NCBI GenBank assembly: GCA_951799405.1
Contig: OX637335.1
Span: 23,316,342 to 23,380,341, forward strand
Length of the DNA stretch: 64,000 nt
Origin: Agapetus fuscipes
Lineage: Eukaryota; Arthropoda; Insecta; Trichoptera; Glossosomatidae
Direction of reading: 5' to 3'
The stretch's first letter is position 1; each line of letters begins with the position of its first letter. The notes below the pieces were generated by a model. That model had not been told where the DNA came from. It saw only the letters and a program-made list of their open reading frames with translations, and made no database searches. Positions 1-16,137 of the stretch are shown here, piece by piece. A program made the position numbers and the translations under genes.

Positions 1-3000
1 AATTCCATTCATTCGCAATCTCACTTATCTGATCAATCCATTCTTTTCTAGGTCTTCCCCTTCCACGCTTACCTATTACATTCCCTTTATACACTCTTTT
101 TGTCAGTCGGTCTTCATTCATCCTTTCAATATGTCCAAACCATCGCATCACACTTCTTTGAACTTTCACTTTCACGCTTTCTATTACTCCGCATTCATTC
201 ATAACCCATTCGTTTCTCACTCTATCTTTCAGTGTTTTTCCTGTCATACTTCTCAAATGAGCCATTTCTACGGTGCATACCTTATTTACTTCTCTTTCAT
301 TCACCGTCCATGACTCGCTTCCATACATCAGGGTCGGCAACAATATACAATTGTGTACCGCCATTTTCATTTTCTTTGGTATCCTTTTATTCTTCGCTAT
401 TCTACCAAACGCTCCTATCACGCATCTTCCTTTGCTGGCACGCTTCTCTAATTCCTTCGTCATCTTACCATTCGCCTCAAACTTGCTTCCTAAATAGTCA
501 AACTCATTCACTACTTCAACTTTTTTTCCATTCAAATTAACTGTAAGTTCCTCACATACTTCATTCCTGTCAAAAACTAATATTTTTGTCTTATTCGCAT
601 TCACTTTCAAGCTATTTTTACAAAACGCATCATTCAGTTTGGTTAACATCGCTTGGAGTTCCTCCGCCGAGTCAGCTAAAACTATAGCATCATCAGCATA
701 AAGAAGTACTCCAACTCTTGTTTCACCCACTTTCACTCCGCTCTCTGATATTCCAGCTTCTTTTATGCAACTGTCCATGATTATATTAAACAACCATGGA
801 CTCATCACGCAGCCTTGCCTCACTCCCTTATATACATCAAACCAGTCACTATATCTCCCATCCACTCTTACACATGCCGAACTATTTTCATAGATGGCAC
901 GTATCACATTCAGAAGGTTGTCATTCACACCGTACTTCCTGAGAACATTCCACAACATACATCTGTCCACCGAGTCAAAGGCCCTCTCGAGATCCACGAA
1001 GGCTGCGTAGACCACCCTCCCCACAGCCAGATGTTTTTCAACAATCTGTCTGAGAGTAAAGATTTGGTCCACACAACCTCGTCCTGGCATAAAACCAGAT
1101 TGAATATCAGAGACCCTGTGATCGGTGGCCATTCTCACTTTTTTTATGACAATTTTGCATAAGACTTTCCCAGGTATACTAAGGAGACTAATGGGCCTAA
1201 AGTTACGGCAGTCTTTCTTGTCCCCTTTACCCTTGTAAATAGGGACAATGACCGCCTTTCTCCAGTCCATCGGTACTACCCTGTCTTTCATACACATCTT
1301 GCATAATTCAAACATCCACTCTACCACACATTCTCCTCCTGCTTTTAACATCTCGGCATTCAATCCATCAATACTTGCAGCCTTTCCATTCTTCAGCTCT
1401 TTTATGCTTGCTTTTATTTCCTCTTTCAAAATATCCTCATTACTTTCATTTGTAGGGTCACATTCATATAAATTTCTTTCGCCCTGTCCTAATATTTCTT
1501 CAAAGTATTCTTTCCATCTGTTGCATACATCGTCTTCATCCCACAGCAAGACTCCCTGCGCATTCTTTATGCCCGGAGTTGTTGCTCCCACACTTTCGTT
1601 ATTATTCCGAACCCAACTCCAGAACATTTTTTTGTTGGTGTGGAAGTCCTGCTGTGCCCTTTCATTATTTTTCTTCTCTAATTCCATCTTACTTTCATAC
1701 ACAAGCTTTTTAGTATTCATTTTTGCCCTTATATACATCATTTCCAAATTCAAATTACCTTTATCTTTCAACCATTTCTTATACGCTTCCTTCTTTTGCT
1801 CTACTGCTTCTTTCACTCCATCGTTCCACCAGGCATCACCTTTTTTCTTACCAACATTTGTTTCTCCGCATGTCATTCTAGCAGATTCGGTCAGTTCTTT
1901 CTTCATCATTTGCCACACTTTTTCCACACATCCTTCATCTTTCATTTTTTGTAGTTCATCCATATTTAATCTTTTGGCAATCTCACTTTGATATTCATCT
2001 TGCACCTTGTCATCTTTCAAATTTTCCACTTTTATTCTTTTCATTCTTAACAATATTTTTTTCTTTCCTTTTTTACAATCCCCTACCATTATTCTCGCGC
2101 ATAGCAAATAGTGGTCTGTGCTGAGTTCAGCTCCACGGTACACTCTTGCATCTCTCACACATCCTCTCATTCTTTCATCCACGCATATATAATCAATAAT
2201 TGTTCGATTGCCTGCCCTATTTTGCCATGTATAGAGATGCAAGTCTTGGTGTTTAAACCAGGTGTTTGTTGCAAAAAGTCTGTGTTCTATACATGTGTTG
2301 ACAAGCTTTCGTCCATTATTATTGATCATTCCTCTACCACTCGGTCCCACAACCTTTCCGCAATCATCTCGTTTCATACCAATCCATCCGTTCATATCTC
2401 CTAATAGAATAATTCGTTCATTCTCTTCTTTCATTCTTAGTACATTATTTACACTCTCCCAAAATTCATCTCTTTCTTCTCTGCTATCAGATTCTACTGG
2501 AGCATAACAAGCTACCAGTAGGATTTTCATACGTCCTAATCTCATTCTTACCAACAGAATCCTAGGACATATTCTTTCATAATTACTTACACATATTTTA
2601 GCCCGTTCGCTCAAAATTACTCCCACGCCTTGTCTCTTATATCCATCCTTAATTCCACTCCAAATAAAATACTCCTCATTCTTTAATACCTTTTCTCCAT
2701 CCCCGATCATTTTTATTTCAGTCACGCACATCACTTGTATTCCTCTCTTTTCCATAATATCAGAAATTTCATTCTCTTTACAGTCATTCCATTCTCTAAC
2801 ATTCCATGTCGCAAACTTCCATTCTTCTTGTTTCACATACTTCCTTTTACACACACTTCCATTCCTGACAGAATTGTCAGCTTCGACACCTCCGCAGAGG
2901 CCATTTGACACTTCCTTCGATTCCGGGCGGTGGACATTGTCAGCTTCCACGGGCCCCTCCTTGTCTGCAGCTGTCCCCGGGTTTCTGCGGTCATTGCGGC

Positions 3001-3146
3001 CGCCTCGTCTGCCTCTCGGTCTTCGTTTAATTCCTCTGCACAAGTTATTCTCGCGGATATTTTTAAGAGTCGAATCACTTATTAAATATGTTGAGTCTTT
3101 TAGTGCAGAGAGTTCCTTTATCGAGTAAATTTCGATCGTAATTTGT
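1..3146 (-). mobile_element. non-LTR retrotransposon (APE endonuclease + reverse transcriptase), 3' end cut by window edge
   Basis: On the minus strand one frame is open from about 3146 to the left edge (about 1,040 codons) and I see no in-frame stop. An N-terminal basic, Arg/Gly-rich stretch is followed by an apurinic-endonuclease domain (about 2810-2080) with TWNVR, LLGDMNGW, IDYI and the catalytic STDH motif. The reverse transcriptase follows (about 1270-300) with FVDLERAFD, VRQGCVMSPWLFN and the catalytic YADDA. The C-terminal part carries GKRGRGRPRKEWIDQI. A single APE+RT frame without an obvious gag ORF resembles RTE-like elements, but the clade is my inference. No in-frame ATG is seen before the endonuclease, so the start is uncertain. 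The segment 1-1270 is almost identical to the copy at 35281-36720, indicating recent activity. The stop codon lies outside the window. Confidence 0.9.
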
Positions 3147-3489
3147 TATATTTGATTTTAAACAAAATGTCACTTATTATTATTTTTATGTTCAGTGGGT
3201 AGTTTAAAATGGAATAACTTTTGGTCACTCGGTACTCGACACTATATTATTTTATTTAATAAAACTAACACGTAATTCATTTAAAAATTAAAACACTACA
3301 ATGATCTTCGAAATTCAAAAAATAAAATGAAACACAGGATTAACAATAGTCCGCCTGCAGATATTATTTAAATTAATTTTAAAGCGCGGAGCTCTTGTGA
3401 TACAGCGCGTCGCCATTGGCGCCAGCGACAAGAATGATCTGATCCCTGATCTAATGTATTTGATAGTTATTTTATTGTATAGTATATTG
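3147..3489. other. AT-rich spacer, nothing recognised
   Basis: This lies between the retrotransposon 5' end and the next dispersed repeat. No conserved reading frame or RNA gene was recognised. Confidence 0.4.
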
Positions 3490-3745
3490 TTCCTTGACTT
3501 ATAGGTTGGTATGAGGCTGACCACCTATACTGTAAAAAATGGTTCACTTTGCCAATGACACCCCTGATTCAGGGAAGGTCGGCAAAAGTTGCAGGGCATA
3601 TGTTCATTTAAGATTGGGTTTTCATGTTGTAGGTTTACATGCGGCATGTGTAAGTGCGAACTTACACGTGTCTGCTTGTGGAAATGCATGTTATATAAGA
3701 TCTTAAATGTAATATATCTTTGCAACTTAGATTTAGATTTAAGTC
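3490..3745 (+). repeat. element D copy (short dispersed retroelement, TTAGA tail)
   Basis: This copy starts at TTCCTTGACTTATAGGTTGG and contains the family landmarks GGTTCACTTTGCCAATG, CAGGGAAGGTCGGCAAAAG and TTATGTTCATTT. It ends in the tail TGCAACTTAGATTTAGATT. The family recurs at 7096, 8924 (-), 10583, 24674, 30349, 31805, 40690-42910 (-), 60165 (-) and 61069. No tRNA-like promoter is visible, so the element type is not certain. Confidence 0.75.
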
Positions 3746-4064
3746 ATTGTTGTTTCATGACTAGGTGGGATTTAGGAGGGGTAGCTTTCCAGATAGGGCT
3801 TTTTCTGCCAGCTGCTGCCAAACTTGCAGTTAAACCTTGCCTAGTAGCAGCTTGTTTTGTGTAGGTACTTAATAACAAAATATACTCAATTTAAAAACAA
3901 AACAATGATATTACCTGGTTAGTTAAATAAATGAAATCATTTGTATCGACCAAAGGCTCTTTGTAGCTCTTTCTTGGTTGGTGTGTCTGTAACATAAAAA
4001 CTATTGGTAAAATATCCATTTTTTTATTCAGACCATACTTTCAGTAGTAAAGCAAAGAAATACC

Positions 4065-6838
4065 CTAATGTCTCTTAGCGCTTTCTTCGTTATTCCGAAT
4101 GTTGATGTTTATGTTGTGGGGTCTTTTCTTAGGCCGACCAGTAGCTTGTCTCTGTGATCCTCGTGACAGCCCCACTCGACGGCGTGCTATTGATGTTGGC
4201 TGCACCTTGATCATACTTCTACAACGGCGCTGGGTGGCACACCTGTTAATATTAAATTTATAAGCCAGATACTGCTCTTGAGTTTTAAACGAATTCAACA
4301 TAGCCAACTCTTTCTTCTCAAGAGCTAGCAATTTTAAATCTATTTCAATAGGCTCAAATTTCTCTTGCTCAATCTTAGATTTCTCCAATCTTACTTCCCT
4401 TAATTCCTTAATGAACTGCAATCTAGCTTCTTCATCAGTCACTTGCATCAATTCATCTTCCACACATATTTCATCTACAGCAACAGCAGTTGATGTAGAT
4501 GGAATGTCACATTCAGAATCTGTAGGTGTAGTAGGTGGAAGAGAATCTAATGTGCACCCAAAGTTTTGGAAAAAAGATAGTTGAGGGCATTCATCTCCTA
4601 AAGCTAGCTTTGCTAAAGCATGTTTTTCTATTGGACTAATGAGAGGTAAGTTGGGGAAAGGAATATTAAAAGATCTATGAAGAAAAAGTTGATGCTTGCA
4701 AAAAGCTCCTTGCTGACCAGCATAACAAGAACATAAACCTAAGTAGGAATCTATGCTATAAATCCTAGAAGAACTAAGACTAGGCATGGTAAACCTAAAC
4801 CTATCTATTCTACAGACAGAATCTTTACTCATGCCATCAGTGACTAATTTAATATACTTAGTTTCTCGACTGAAAGCTAAATTCCTTAATCTACTCTTCA
4901 GGCAGGCTTCAAATTCATTCACTAAAATGACTACAAGATCCACAGGATTGATGGCTTTCTTACGCTGCAAAACAATGTCTTTAAGAATGCGGATACAAGC
5001 TTCCGCATAATTATTGGTATTGTGGGACCTAGAAGAGGCATCATTCAACCTATAATAAAGAACCCATTCATTCTTTCGCTGCAAAAAATAATTTAAACGT
5101 GTCCCGTATGCTGGATACTCCAAACTTTGGTTCAGCGCCTTTCCTGTGGCCGCAGACAGCTCTTCTTCTGATCCCGCGCGTACAATCTGAAGTAAAATAT
5201 AAAGCTTAAGCCGTCTTAAAAATGCATATATTAAACAATGATAATGAAAATGAGAAGAATATTGCTTACCTCCTTGAACAAGGCTATCAAAGATTGTCTT
5301 TGTTCTTGCTTAGTGTTGTTCATGAGCCATTTCCACTCAGCTTGGCAAACATGGAAATGGCACAGCAATTGTCTAGCACTGGGAAAAATTGCATGAAGTG
5401 CTTGTTTTTCAGCTGCTGAGTCATCTGTCATAAAGATGTCGGGTGCCTGAAAAATAATTTGCATGAAATATTATTTTGTGAATGGTCAAAATGAAGTTGT
5501 CCACTTTCTTTATAAATATTGTATCCTTATCTCGAGTAAAAAACATTCCACAAATAGTCAACCATCGTGTACACAGAAAAAAAATCTAAGCTAGAACACT
5601 CTCTAGTAGCGCTGTTGTATCTTCCATAGATAGGAGATATGATAAAAAGCTGTTTGGTCGTTCTTAAATATTTGGCCTCTTCATTTTTACAGTATATTTC
5701 CTCCAGTTTTCAATTTATACAAAGACCTTTAATGTTTTTTAAGCATTACGTTGCAGTATTTCTTCAAGACATTAACAAAGAGAAATAGATAATAACCATA
5801 TGACGTTACACTTGGTGTTTCCCCCAGTGACCTAGCTCGCTTGGTCCATTCCTCCGGTCGCATTCCATGCTAAGAATTATGGTTTCAAACCGAAAAGGTC
5901 CACTCAGCCTTCAAGAAATTTTTGCCTGACACAAAGCACAATAGATAGCTCATTTAAATGTCTACTTTAAACAAGCAAATAATTTACAATTAGTACCAGC
6001 ACAAAGTTACAAGAATCTTGGTTCAAACACAATATGGAAAGTATTTACTCACTTTGGTTTTGTCACTAGCACGCAAAAATCGTAATGATTCTGCTGTGTC
6101 TATGGGATGGTTGTGAGCTCCCTGTATCTTTATGAGAGCTTGTAATGCCGGCAATAACTTCAGGAATGTGTCTGTCTCTTTAGTTTGGCGAGTTATAATC
6201 TTGATTTTTATGTCAATACTCATGGAACACCCTGTATTCCTTTTACTGTTTGGGAGTTTGCCGTGACCGTTGTGTTGGCACAACCATCTTCTGTGCGATA
6301 TGCACCTGCAACAAGTATAAGGCTGTAGGTTTGTGCTTACATGTGTGTAGTTATGTGCAAAGAAAACCTACATAAAATTTTCAACTCGTGCTGCCTTTCA
6401 TTACAAGAGGAGAGAAGTTTGCAATCATCATTGGCGGAACAGACCTTGATAGGTCTTGGCTTCCTTGATCAACCACATCCTACACTGCCGATCCAACGCC
6501 TTCTTCTTCCAGTCCCATGCTTCTATCACACAACCACCACTCTGTCTAGCCGTTTAATTTGGGCCGTTGTAATATGTTCTCAATTTAAATACCATAGCCG
6601 CCAACATTGCAAATCAACGGTATTAAATCAGAAAATATAGACATTACCTCTTTGCTGTTCCATTGCTTATATATGTACGATTCAGTATCCATGAGACATG
6701 GTTCAAATTGCCAAATGTTGATACCCATGCAAATGATTCCTCTTCAGTAGTTAGGTGAGCTCGCACAATTGTCAGATTCTGCAGATTACTCTCGGCAAGT
6801 TGGTAGCTCCAGTTGCCAGGGTATTTTAATTTCTCCAT
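4065..6838 (-). mobile_element. MULE (Mutator-like) transposase gene with SWIM zinc finger, central part missing
   Basis: Minus-strand exons: 6838-6648 (start at MEKLKYPGNWSYQ), 6305-6053, 5446-5270 and 5186-4065, with matching GT-AG sites and phases. The first join gives RCISHRRWLCQHNG, a FAR1/FLYWCH-like zinc-binding start, followed by AHNHPIDTAESLRFLRASDK. Exon 3 has FMTDDSAAEKQAL and LLCHFHVCQAEWKWL, the second part of the MULE catalytic core. Exon 4 has NNYAEACIRILKDIVL and the SWIM finger CSCYAGQQGAFCKH. The expected stretch of roughly 100-130 residues between exons 2 and 3, which in this family holds the first catalytic Asp, is absent from 5447-6052. The gene is therefore probably a dead copy or has lost its transposase function. 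No terminal inverted repeats were found. Confidence 0.82.
5828..5935 (+). repeat. diverged tRNA-derived SINE (family B) fragment
   Basis: The order CTAGCTCGCTTGGTCC, GCATTCCATGCTAAGAATTATGG, TTCAAACCG and CTCAGCCTTCAAGAAAT matches the head and body of the SINE at 53267-53600. It sits where the missing MULE exon would be expected. Confidence 0.5.
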
Positions 6839-7095
6839 CACACCTGCAGATGAGTGATAGCTATATACTGGCACACAAGCAATTTAATGCACATACACAG
6901 TTATGAGTGTTGAAAATTGATAAATAAGACAGCTGGATTACATTTAATGAAAAGTTGAAGTTTTTTTTAATTTAATTTCTATATAAATGACTCTTGAAAA
7001 TGACGACAGTCGAAAGTACTCAAGGATAAAATAAGAAATATTAAAAAAATAAAAATACTTACGTTTTATAAGAAATTCAATAGATGAAGATGCAT

Positions 7096-7346
7096 ATTCC
7101 TTGACTTATAGGTTGGTATGAGGCTGACCACCCATACTGTAAAAAATGGTTCACTTTGCCAATGTCACCCCTGTTTCAGGGAAGGTCGGCAAAAGTTGTG
7201 GGGCTTATGTTCATTTGAGGTTTGGATTTTATTTGTAAGTACACATTCAGCATTTGTAAGCGCGACTACACTTGTTGGTTTGTGGGCATACATCTGAGAG
7301 CTTTAAATGAATATATCCTTGCAACTTAGATTATAGATTATAGAAG
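7096..7346 (+). repeat. element D copy
   Basis: Nearly full length, from TTCCTTGACTTATAGGTTGG to a TTAGATTATAGATTATAG tail. It has the same orientation as the copy at 3490, so the MULE gene lies between two direct repeats about 3.6 kb apart. Confidence 0.8.
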
Positions 7347-11233
<3,887 letters not shown>

Positions 11234-11369
11234 ACACTAAATACACGGCGATAATGGGCTCAAGATATTTTTAATTTAGGGAATATTTGTGATTGTCACC
11301 TTGCCGGGCTAAAGACAGTACCGAGTGTCATAATTTCAATACAGTAATATGCAGGTATTATCCAGTATT

Positions 11370-11600
11370 ATGTCAGAGGGAAGCGTGGAAGGGGCAGACC
11401 GAGGAAGGAATGGATATACCAAATAGGTGAGATTGCAAAAGAATGGAACCTGCAGAGTGAGAATAAGAGAAGAGTATGTCTGAAGAAAGTGATAAATGTT
11501 GAAGAGATATGCAAGGACTGAAAAAAGTGAGGACACATTTGCGGAGGTACCAGCCACACCTAGTGGAACGGTGGCAGAATACAGTACAGTACATCAGGTA
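11370..11600 (+). mobile_element. non-LTR retrotransposon 3' end with short tandem tail
   Basis: Encodes the KRGRGRPRKEWIYQIGEIAK region of the retrotransposon C-terminus. It ends with AGCCACACCTAGTGGAACGG and a tail ATACAGTACAGTACATC. The corresponding tail at 36700 is built on CAAGA instead. Confidence 0.8.
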
Positions 11601-12022
11601 GTTTGAAATGACACATAAGTGTATCTCCTGCATTTAGCATTTCTGCCAAGTGTATGAGGCAGACAGTGCTGTGAACTAGAAAAAACCCTGATTATCGGGA
11701 ATCCATTTGTTATTCCCTTCAGGTGACGTCACATAGCCCAGGAATATTTTGAATTGTCATTTGTCAGAAAAACCATATTATTTTTTACTGAAGTCATTTA
11801 TTTTCCTAAAAGACAAGAGAGAAATGTATGGATGATAATTTTTCTATTGTCACATGTGTCGTAACTAAAGTCAGCCATCTAGAATTTTTTTGCAAAGGAG
11901 ATAAATGTATAACATTCTCTGTGTTTCTATATATTTTTATCATTTTGCAAGAATGTATTTGAAATATGGCAGCTTTATTTTGTTTAAAAATATAATATAA
12001 TACTTATTTTGCCATATCTTGC
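11601..12022. other. intergenic, nothing recognised
   Basis: AT-rich spacer downstream of LCMT1. No gene or clear repeat boundary was seen. Confidence 0.35.
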
Positions 12023-12335
12023 TAAAATCATACCTGCTGGAGTGATGTTTTCCGGGATCTGTTGCCGTGGTCTGTGGGAGCTGGAGATTCCGGACGTTTC
12101 GCCTATTCTACGATGGGCTTCTTCAGCGTGAAGTATGATGATGATGATGGTCTTGATGAGAACTGTGAGATCAAGATCATCATCATCATACTTCACGCTG
12201 AAGAAGCCCATCGTAGAAATGGGCGAAACGTCTGGAAGCTCCAGCTCCCACAGACCACGGCAACAGATCCCGGAAAACATCACTCCAGCATCAGCCGGCC
12301 GTGTAAGCCTAAAACTCTTATTTAAAATCATACCT
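12023..12335. repeat. foldback insertion with 13-base direct repeats
   Basis: Direct repeats TAAAATCATACCT at 12023-12035 and 12323-12335 bracket the insertion. Inside are two inverted arms of about 115 bases (GGATCTGTTGCCGTGGTCTG, ACGATGGGCTTCTTCAGCG and their complements) meeting at a (GAT/ATC)n centre. Single diverged arms recur at 54466-54560 and 58465-58578. Confidence 0.85.
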
Positions 12336-12890
12336 ACTTGTTTGTGTTCATTTATTCCTAGAATGAAGAGAAAGACAGCATCATTATTTGAAATTGTGGT
12401 TCAAGAATGAAGAGTGCTTTTCAAATTGTTTGGACAAAACACGTAAGAAATAAAACTGGAAAGCAATGGCTCTTTAGTGCTTACCTAAATTCTTTCCATT
12501 TTCTAAGAAATTAAGTTAATCGAAGGTCACACTTTTCTTATCATTTCTGACTTTCTCAACGCCATTCTCTTATTTTCAAACAGGTCCTCTTAAATTTTTT
12601 GAGACGATAATCAAAACCAGAGTCATCAGTCTTACGGTGGTATACAAATTGTAATGGATGTGAGTGAAGAGGTGGGCGCTGTTTTGATATTCAGGACTGA
12701 CAACATAACATTTTTGAGCATTATTTTATTTTTCTTTAACAAAATACTGTTTCATTTATAATACAACCACCCTGGCACCACTTCTTACAACTTAAGGTAT
12801 TGTTGTGTTTTCCATTACGGCGAGTATATTAATCCACGTTCATTCCGATCTGTGTACCACTAAGTGATTCAAACTTTACTGGGTGTAAGG

Positions 12891-13017
12891 CCCGGTATTC
12901 CCAACGTTAGATTATATGACTGTTAACTGATTAAGTAAACTAACCACACGATTGTCATAAGTGCGTCCTTTTCATTTGGTAAGAAGTCGCTATGCTAATG
13001 TTGAAAATACCGAGCCT
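12891..13017. repeat. small MITE
   Basis: Ends are inverted: GGCCCGGTATTCCCAACGTTA on the left and AATGTTGAAAATACCGAGCC on the right, about 127 bases in all. No coding capacity. Confidence 0.65.
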
Positions 13018-13024
13018 AGAAGTA

Positions 13025-13070
13025 GGTTGTTGTAGGCAGCACATTCAAGTGCTGCCTACATAAAACAACC
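13025..13070. repeat. short hairpin between two MITEs
   Basis: GGTTGTTGTAGGCAGCAC and GTGCTGCCTACATAAAACAACC form a stem with a six-base loop. It abuts the next MITE. Confidence 0.6.
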
Positions 13071-13394
13071 CTCCAAAATTCTACTCGCTAGCTCGCAAAT
13101 TGCGAGTGACTTTTGTTTGGTTGCAAGTGTGCTTTTCTTTATCCGAAAGTATCATTTTGCCAGTTAATAATACCATTGATAATATTCCCAGTGAAAATAA
13201 AACTGAGAAGTTTTGAAAATTGTATGTCGTAAATCTAAACCCCCTTTCAATGAATTTGAATAGCCAAATCTCGCTCGATCACATGTTTAAAGGCGTTAAA
13301 AATTATAAACAGGGACAGTTCACGGGAGTTTTTTTTTAACCCATGCGAGTTGCAATTACGAGTTGCGAGTTGGTCAATGGGTGATTTTGGAGGT
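13070..13394. repeat. MITE with CCTCCAAAAT ends
   Basis: The left end CCTCCAAAATTCTACTCGC and right end GGGTGATTTTGGAGG are inverted. Both subterminal regions are rich in GCGAGT/ACTCGC motifs. About 325 bases, non-coding. Confidence 0.6.
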
Positions 13395-15780
13395 TTGGCT
13401 ATAATATATATTTTTTACAGAAAATTACCATTTTGTTTAGTATTTATTTTGGGATTGATGATGATTGTATAAAAAGTATCATAGTGACGTAAGTGTGCGG
13501 TATGCATTGTATTTTTGTAAATCCCTCTATTGAATAACCTATAATAACAAAGATGTATTTTCCTAATAATGTGTAACTATGACTTAACCTCACATGTGTA
13601 TTTTCTCCTAAATGTGACATAATTATTACCAACGTAAGATTGATATTTTTAATGTAATTTACTGTAAATGTGTACATAAACTAAACGGGGATGAACCATA
13701 ATTCTAAGAGAAACGTTGCTTTAACAATCTATTTTTTGGTTACAGATATTCAACTCTTTCTCATTCACAAATCTGCTCATTCATTTTATGTGTACTGCCA
13801 ATATTTTTAAGAAGCACTATAAATACTGCATAAATATATTTATGGCTCTCCTGCCATTGATTTTGACTGAGCTATGTTTCATTATTATATTTTGTCAGAG
13901 AGCTCAGACGTGTTGTGAACATTTAAACAAAATCTCAACTGAGTTTCTCTGGATTTCATTGAAAAATATCTTCATTTATTTTCTAGGTTCCTCTGTGAGG
14001 TAAGCCATCATAAGTCACTCTAAGCTGCATCGCTTTGCTGTAAATTTGAGCATTTTTTTTAGGTACATGAGTATATGTACTCCAGGGTACATTTTTAAAG
14101 AGTTTTTTACATCGATATAAATAATATACATAGATGGAGCGCGTGAGTGTTTTCCTATACAAACGGTTGTGCCACAAAATTGTAGAAAGAAAGAGAAAGA
14201 AACATTAGAAATTTTGTTATGTTTCTGTCTCTTTCTGATCTCCATGACAACATCAGGGGCCGTACTCAACATGGATTTATAAGGACTGGATGGGCTGAGA
14301 AAGCAATCCTTTGTGAATTAGAAATGCGCTACCCCACTCATCATACAAAAATCCAAATTCAGTCTATCGGTAACCTTCCAACTATTAACAGGTGTGTTTC
14401 CTAACTGGAAAGAAAAATCATCAAAATGCCAAGACACAAATTTTCCAAATGCACAAACAATACGAGAAATTGTAATAAAAAGTCTGGAGTAACTTTTCAC
14501 TCGTAATTAGCAGTGAATATTAATATTTAAGTAAATTCAATTGATATTTTATCTGCCGATGCCTTTAGCAACAAAACAATAGCCCCGCTGTCAAACCGTC
14601 GGCCATTTTTAGTAATAGAGATGTGATGATGATAAAATATAGTATCTGATACCGTCACGTGAGAACATTTTTTTTTGTGAAATGTATGTATTTGAAGTGG
14701 TCTGTATTTCAAAATTTCAATTTCTAGAAGCATTAAAAAGTATCAGATATTGTCAAAATCTTTGACAACACTAAATTATGTTGTCAACGAAAATAACATC
14801 AACAATTCGTTGCTAAGCAATATTACCTGCTTACATAAATTAACGACGGAGTAGAGACGCATAACGTGATAGAAAAGGACAACAACAAAAAACGTATGTT
14901 GTGCGAGCGAGACAAAACAAGGGACAAAGTCTGGCGAAATTAGATTTCAGTGACTGTATGGAACACAGTGTTTAGAACTAAATCAAATAAATAGCCTCTC
15001 CATTTAATAGAACTCCATGGTACTCAAGCCGAAGTGAAGAAAACCTAACAAGTGACATCTGAGGCTGACGTCTCACAACATACGTTTCCCAAAATGTAAG
15101 GAAAAATAACTTAATAGGAATAAATTCACATTTAAAAAAAAAAAACAGTGCATTATATTTAAAGTTGTGTAGGAACTAAAAAAAACTTAAACAAAAAAGA
15201 CGCATTACTGACTGTATCTTACTTTTATGTAATAGAGTATTTTTTGATAATTTTATGAATATCAGCAGATTTTTTTCTCCGTTATTTTAAAGGAGCATCT
15301 CTGAAAGTTGTCTTATATGCTTATTTACATTTTAATATCTTTATTTCTTTTGTATTTATATCTAAATAAACCTTAAAAAATACGATTAATGCGTCTAATA
15401 TAAGAAAAAAAATCTATCGTCAAATAATGGGTATAAGTATGAAGAACTGAGTTTTTTTTTATATTTTGTGGTTTTTTACTGTATGCTTTTGTTTGTAATA
15501 ATGCATCACGCGCTTATCATGAGTTTTATTTCATTAAATTAACATACGAGTATTTCTTTTATGTGGGGAAATTTGAAAATTTGATGGAATTGTCAGGCTA
15601 TCTTCGCATGATATTCGTCTTCAATTTAAATGTAGGTACCTCGATGTTTCCTTGCCGACGCTTGGTAAACAACTGATTGCAAATGGGGCATACACTATCA
15701 TTTAGGGCAACCATGATGTGGCTCGGATATATACGCTAATGCTCCATCTATATATTTTATTTAAATCAATGGTTTTTTAG
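13395..15780. other. intergenic region, no gene recognised
   Basis: Very AT-rich sequence with homopolymer runs. The short reading frames present (the longest about 85 codons) have no family resemblance and no splice context. Confidence 0.4.
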
Positions 15781-15785
15781 CTCTA

Positions 15786-15957
15786 CCAGAAGTTCTATAC
15801 TGCTGAATTCCTTACACTTTGGATATCAATCCAAGTCAGAGCTTGCTAGCGCTTGCGGAAAGAACTCCATGATAAAAAATCACAGTACACCTTTTTTTTA
15901 ACACGAATCGCTATCTCGTCGCAAGGTTGTAAGGAATTTAGCAGAATAGCGCTTCAG
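15786..15957. repeat. probable MITE
   Basis: Inverted ends include CTGCTGAATTCCTTACA on the left and TTGTAAGGAATTTAGCAG on the right, spaced about 150 bases. Limits are approximate. Confidence 0.5.
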
Positions 15958-16004
15958 GGATTTAAACCAGGATGAGAAGTTTCCATATCTGTTGATCATA
16001 TCGA

Positions 16005-16137
16005 TAGATAGCAAGCTATAAAACATGGCTGCTCGTTAACAGATGATATTGCCCTCAAATGCTCTTACGATTCATATGGAGAACATTTCAGTCTGATCAG
16101 CTGTTCAAGAATGGCCATGTTGCACAGCTTGCTATCT
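16005..16137. repeat. foldback
   Basis: GATAGCAAGCTATAAAACATGGC near the left end is matched by GCCATGTTGCACAGCTTGCTATC near the right. No coding potential. Confidence 0.55.

Noticed and set aside
1248..1991. 247-codon plus-strand frame and its neighbours at 131-2507
   Set aside because: These are antisense readings of the minus-strand retrotransposon, whose RT and endonuclease motifs are clear.
3490..7346. Two direct element D copies as the boundaries of the MULE
   Set aside because: They are ordinary copies of a family scattered over the window, and MULEs have inverted ends.
13025..13070. Hairpin as a microRNA precursor
   Set aside because: The stem is short and lies between two MITEs; a decayed repeat is more likely.
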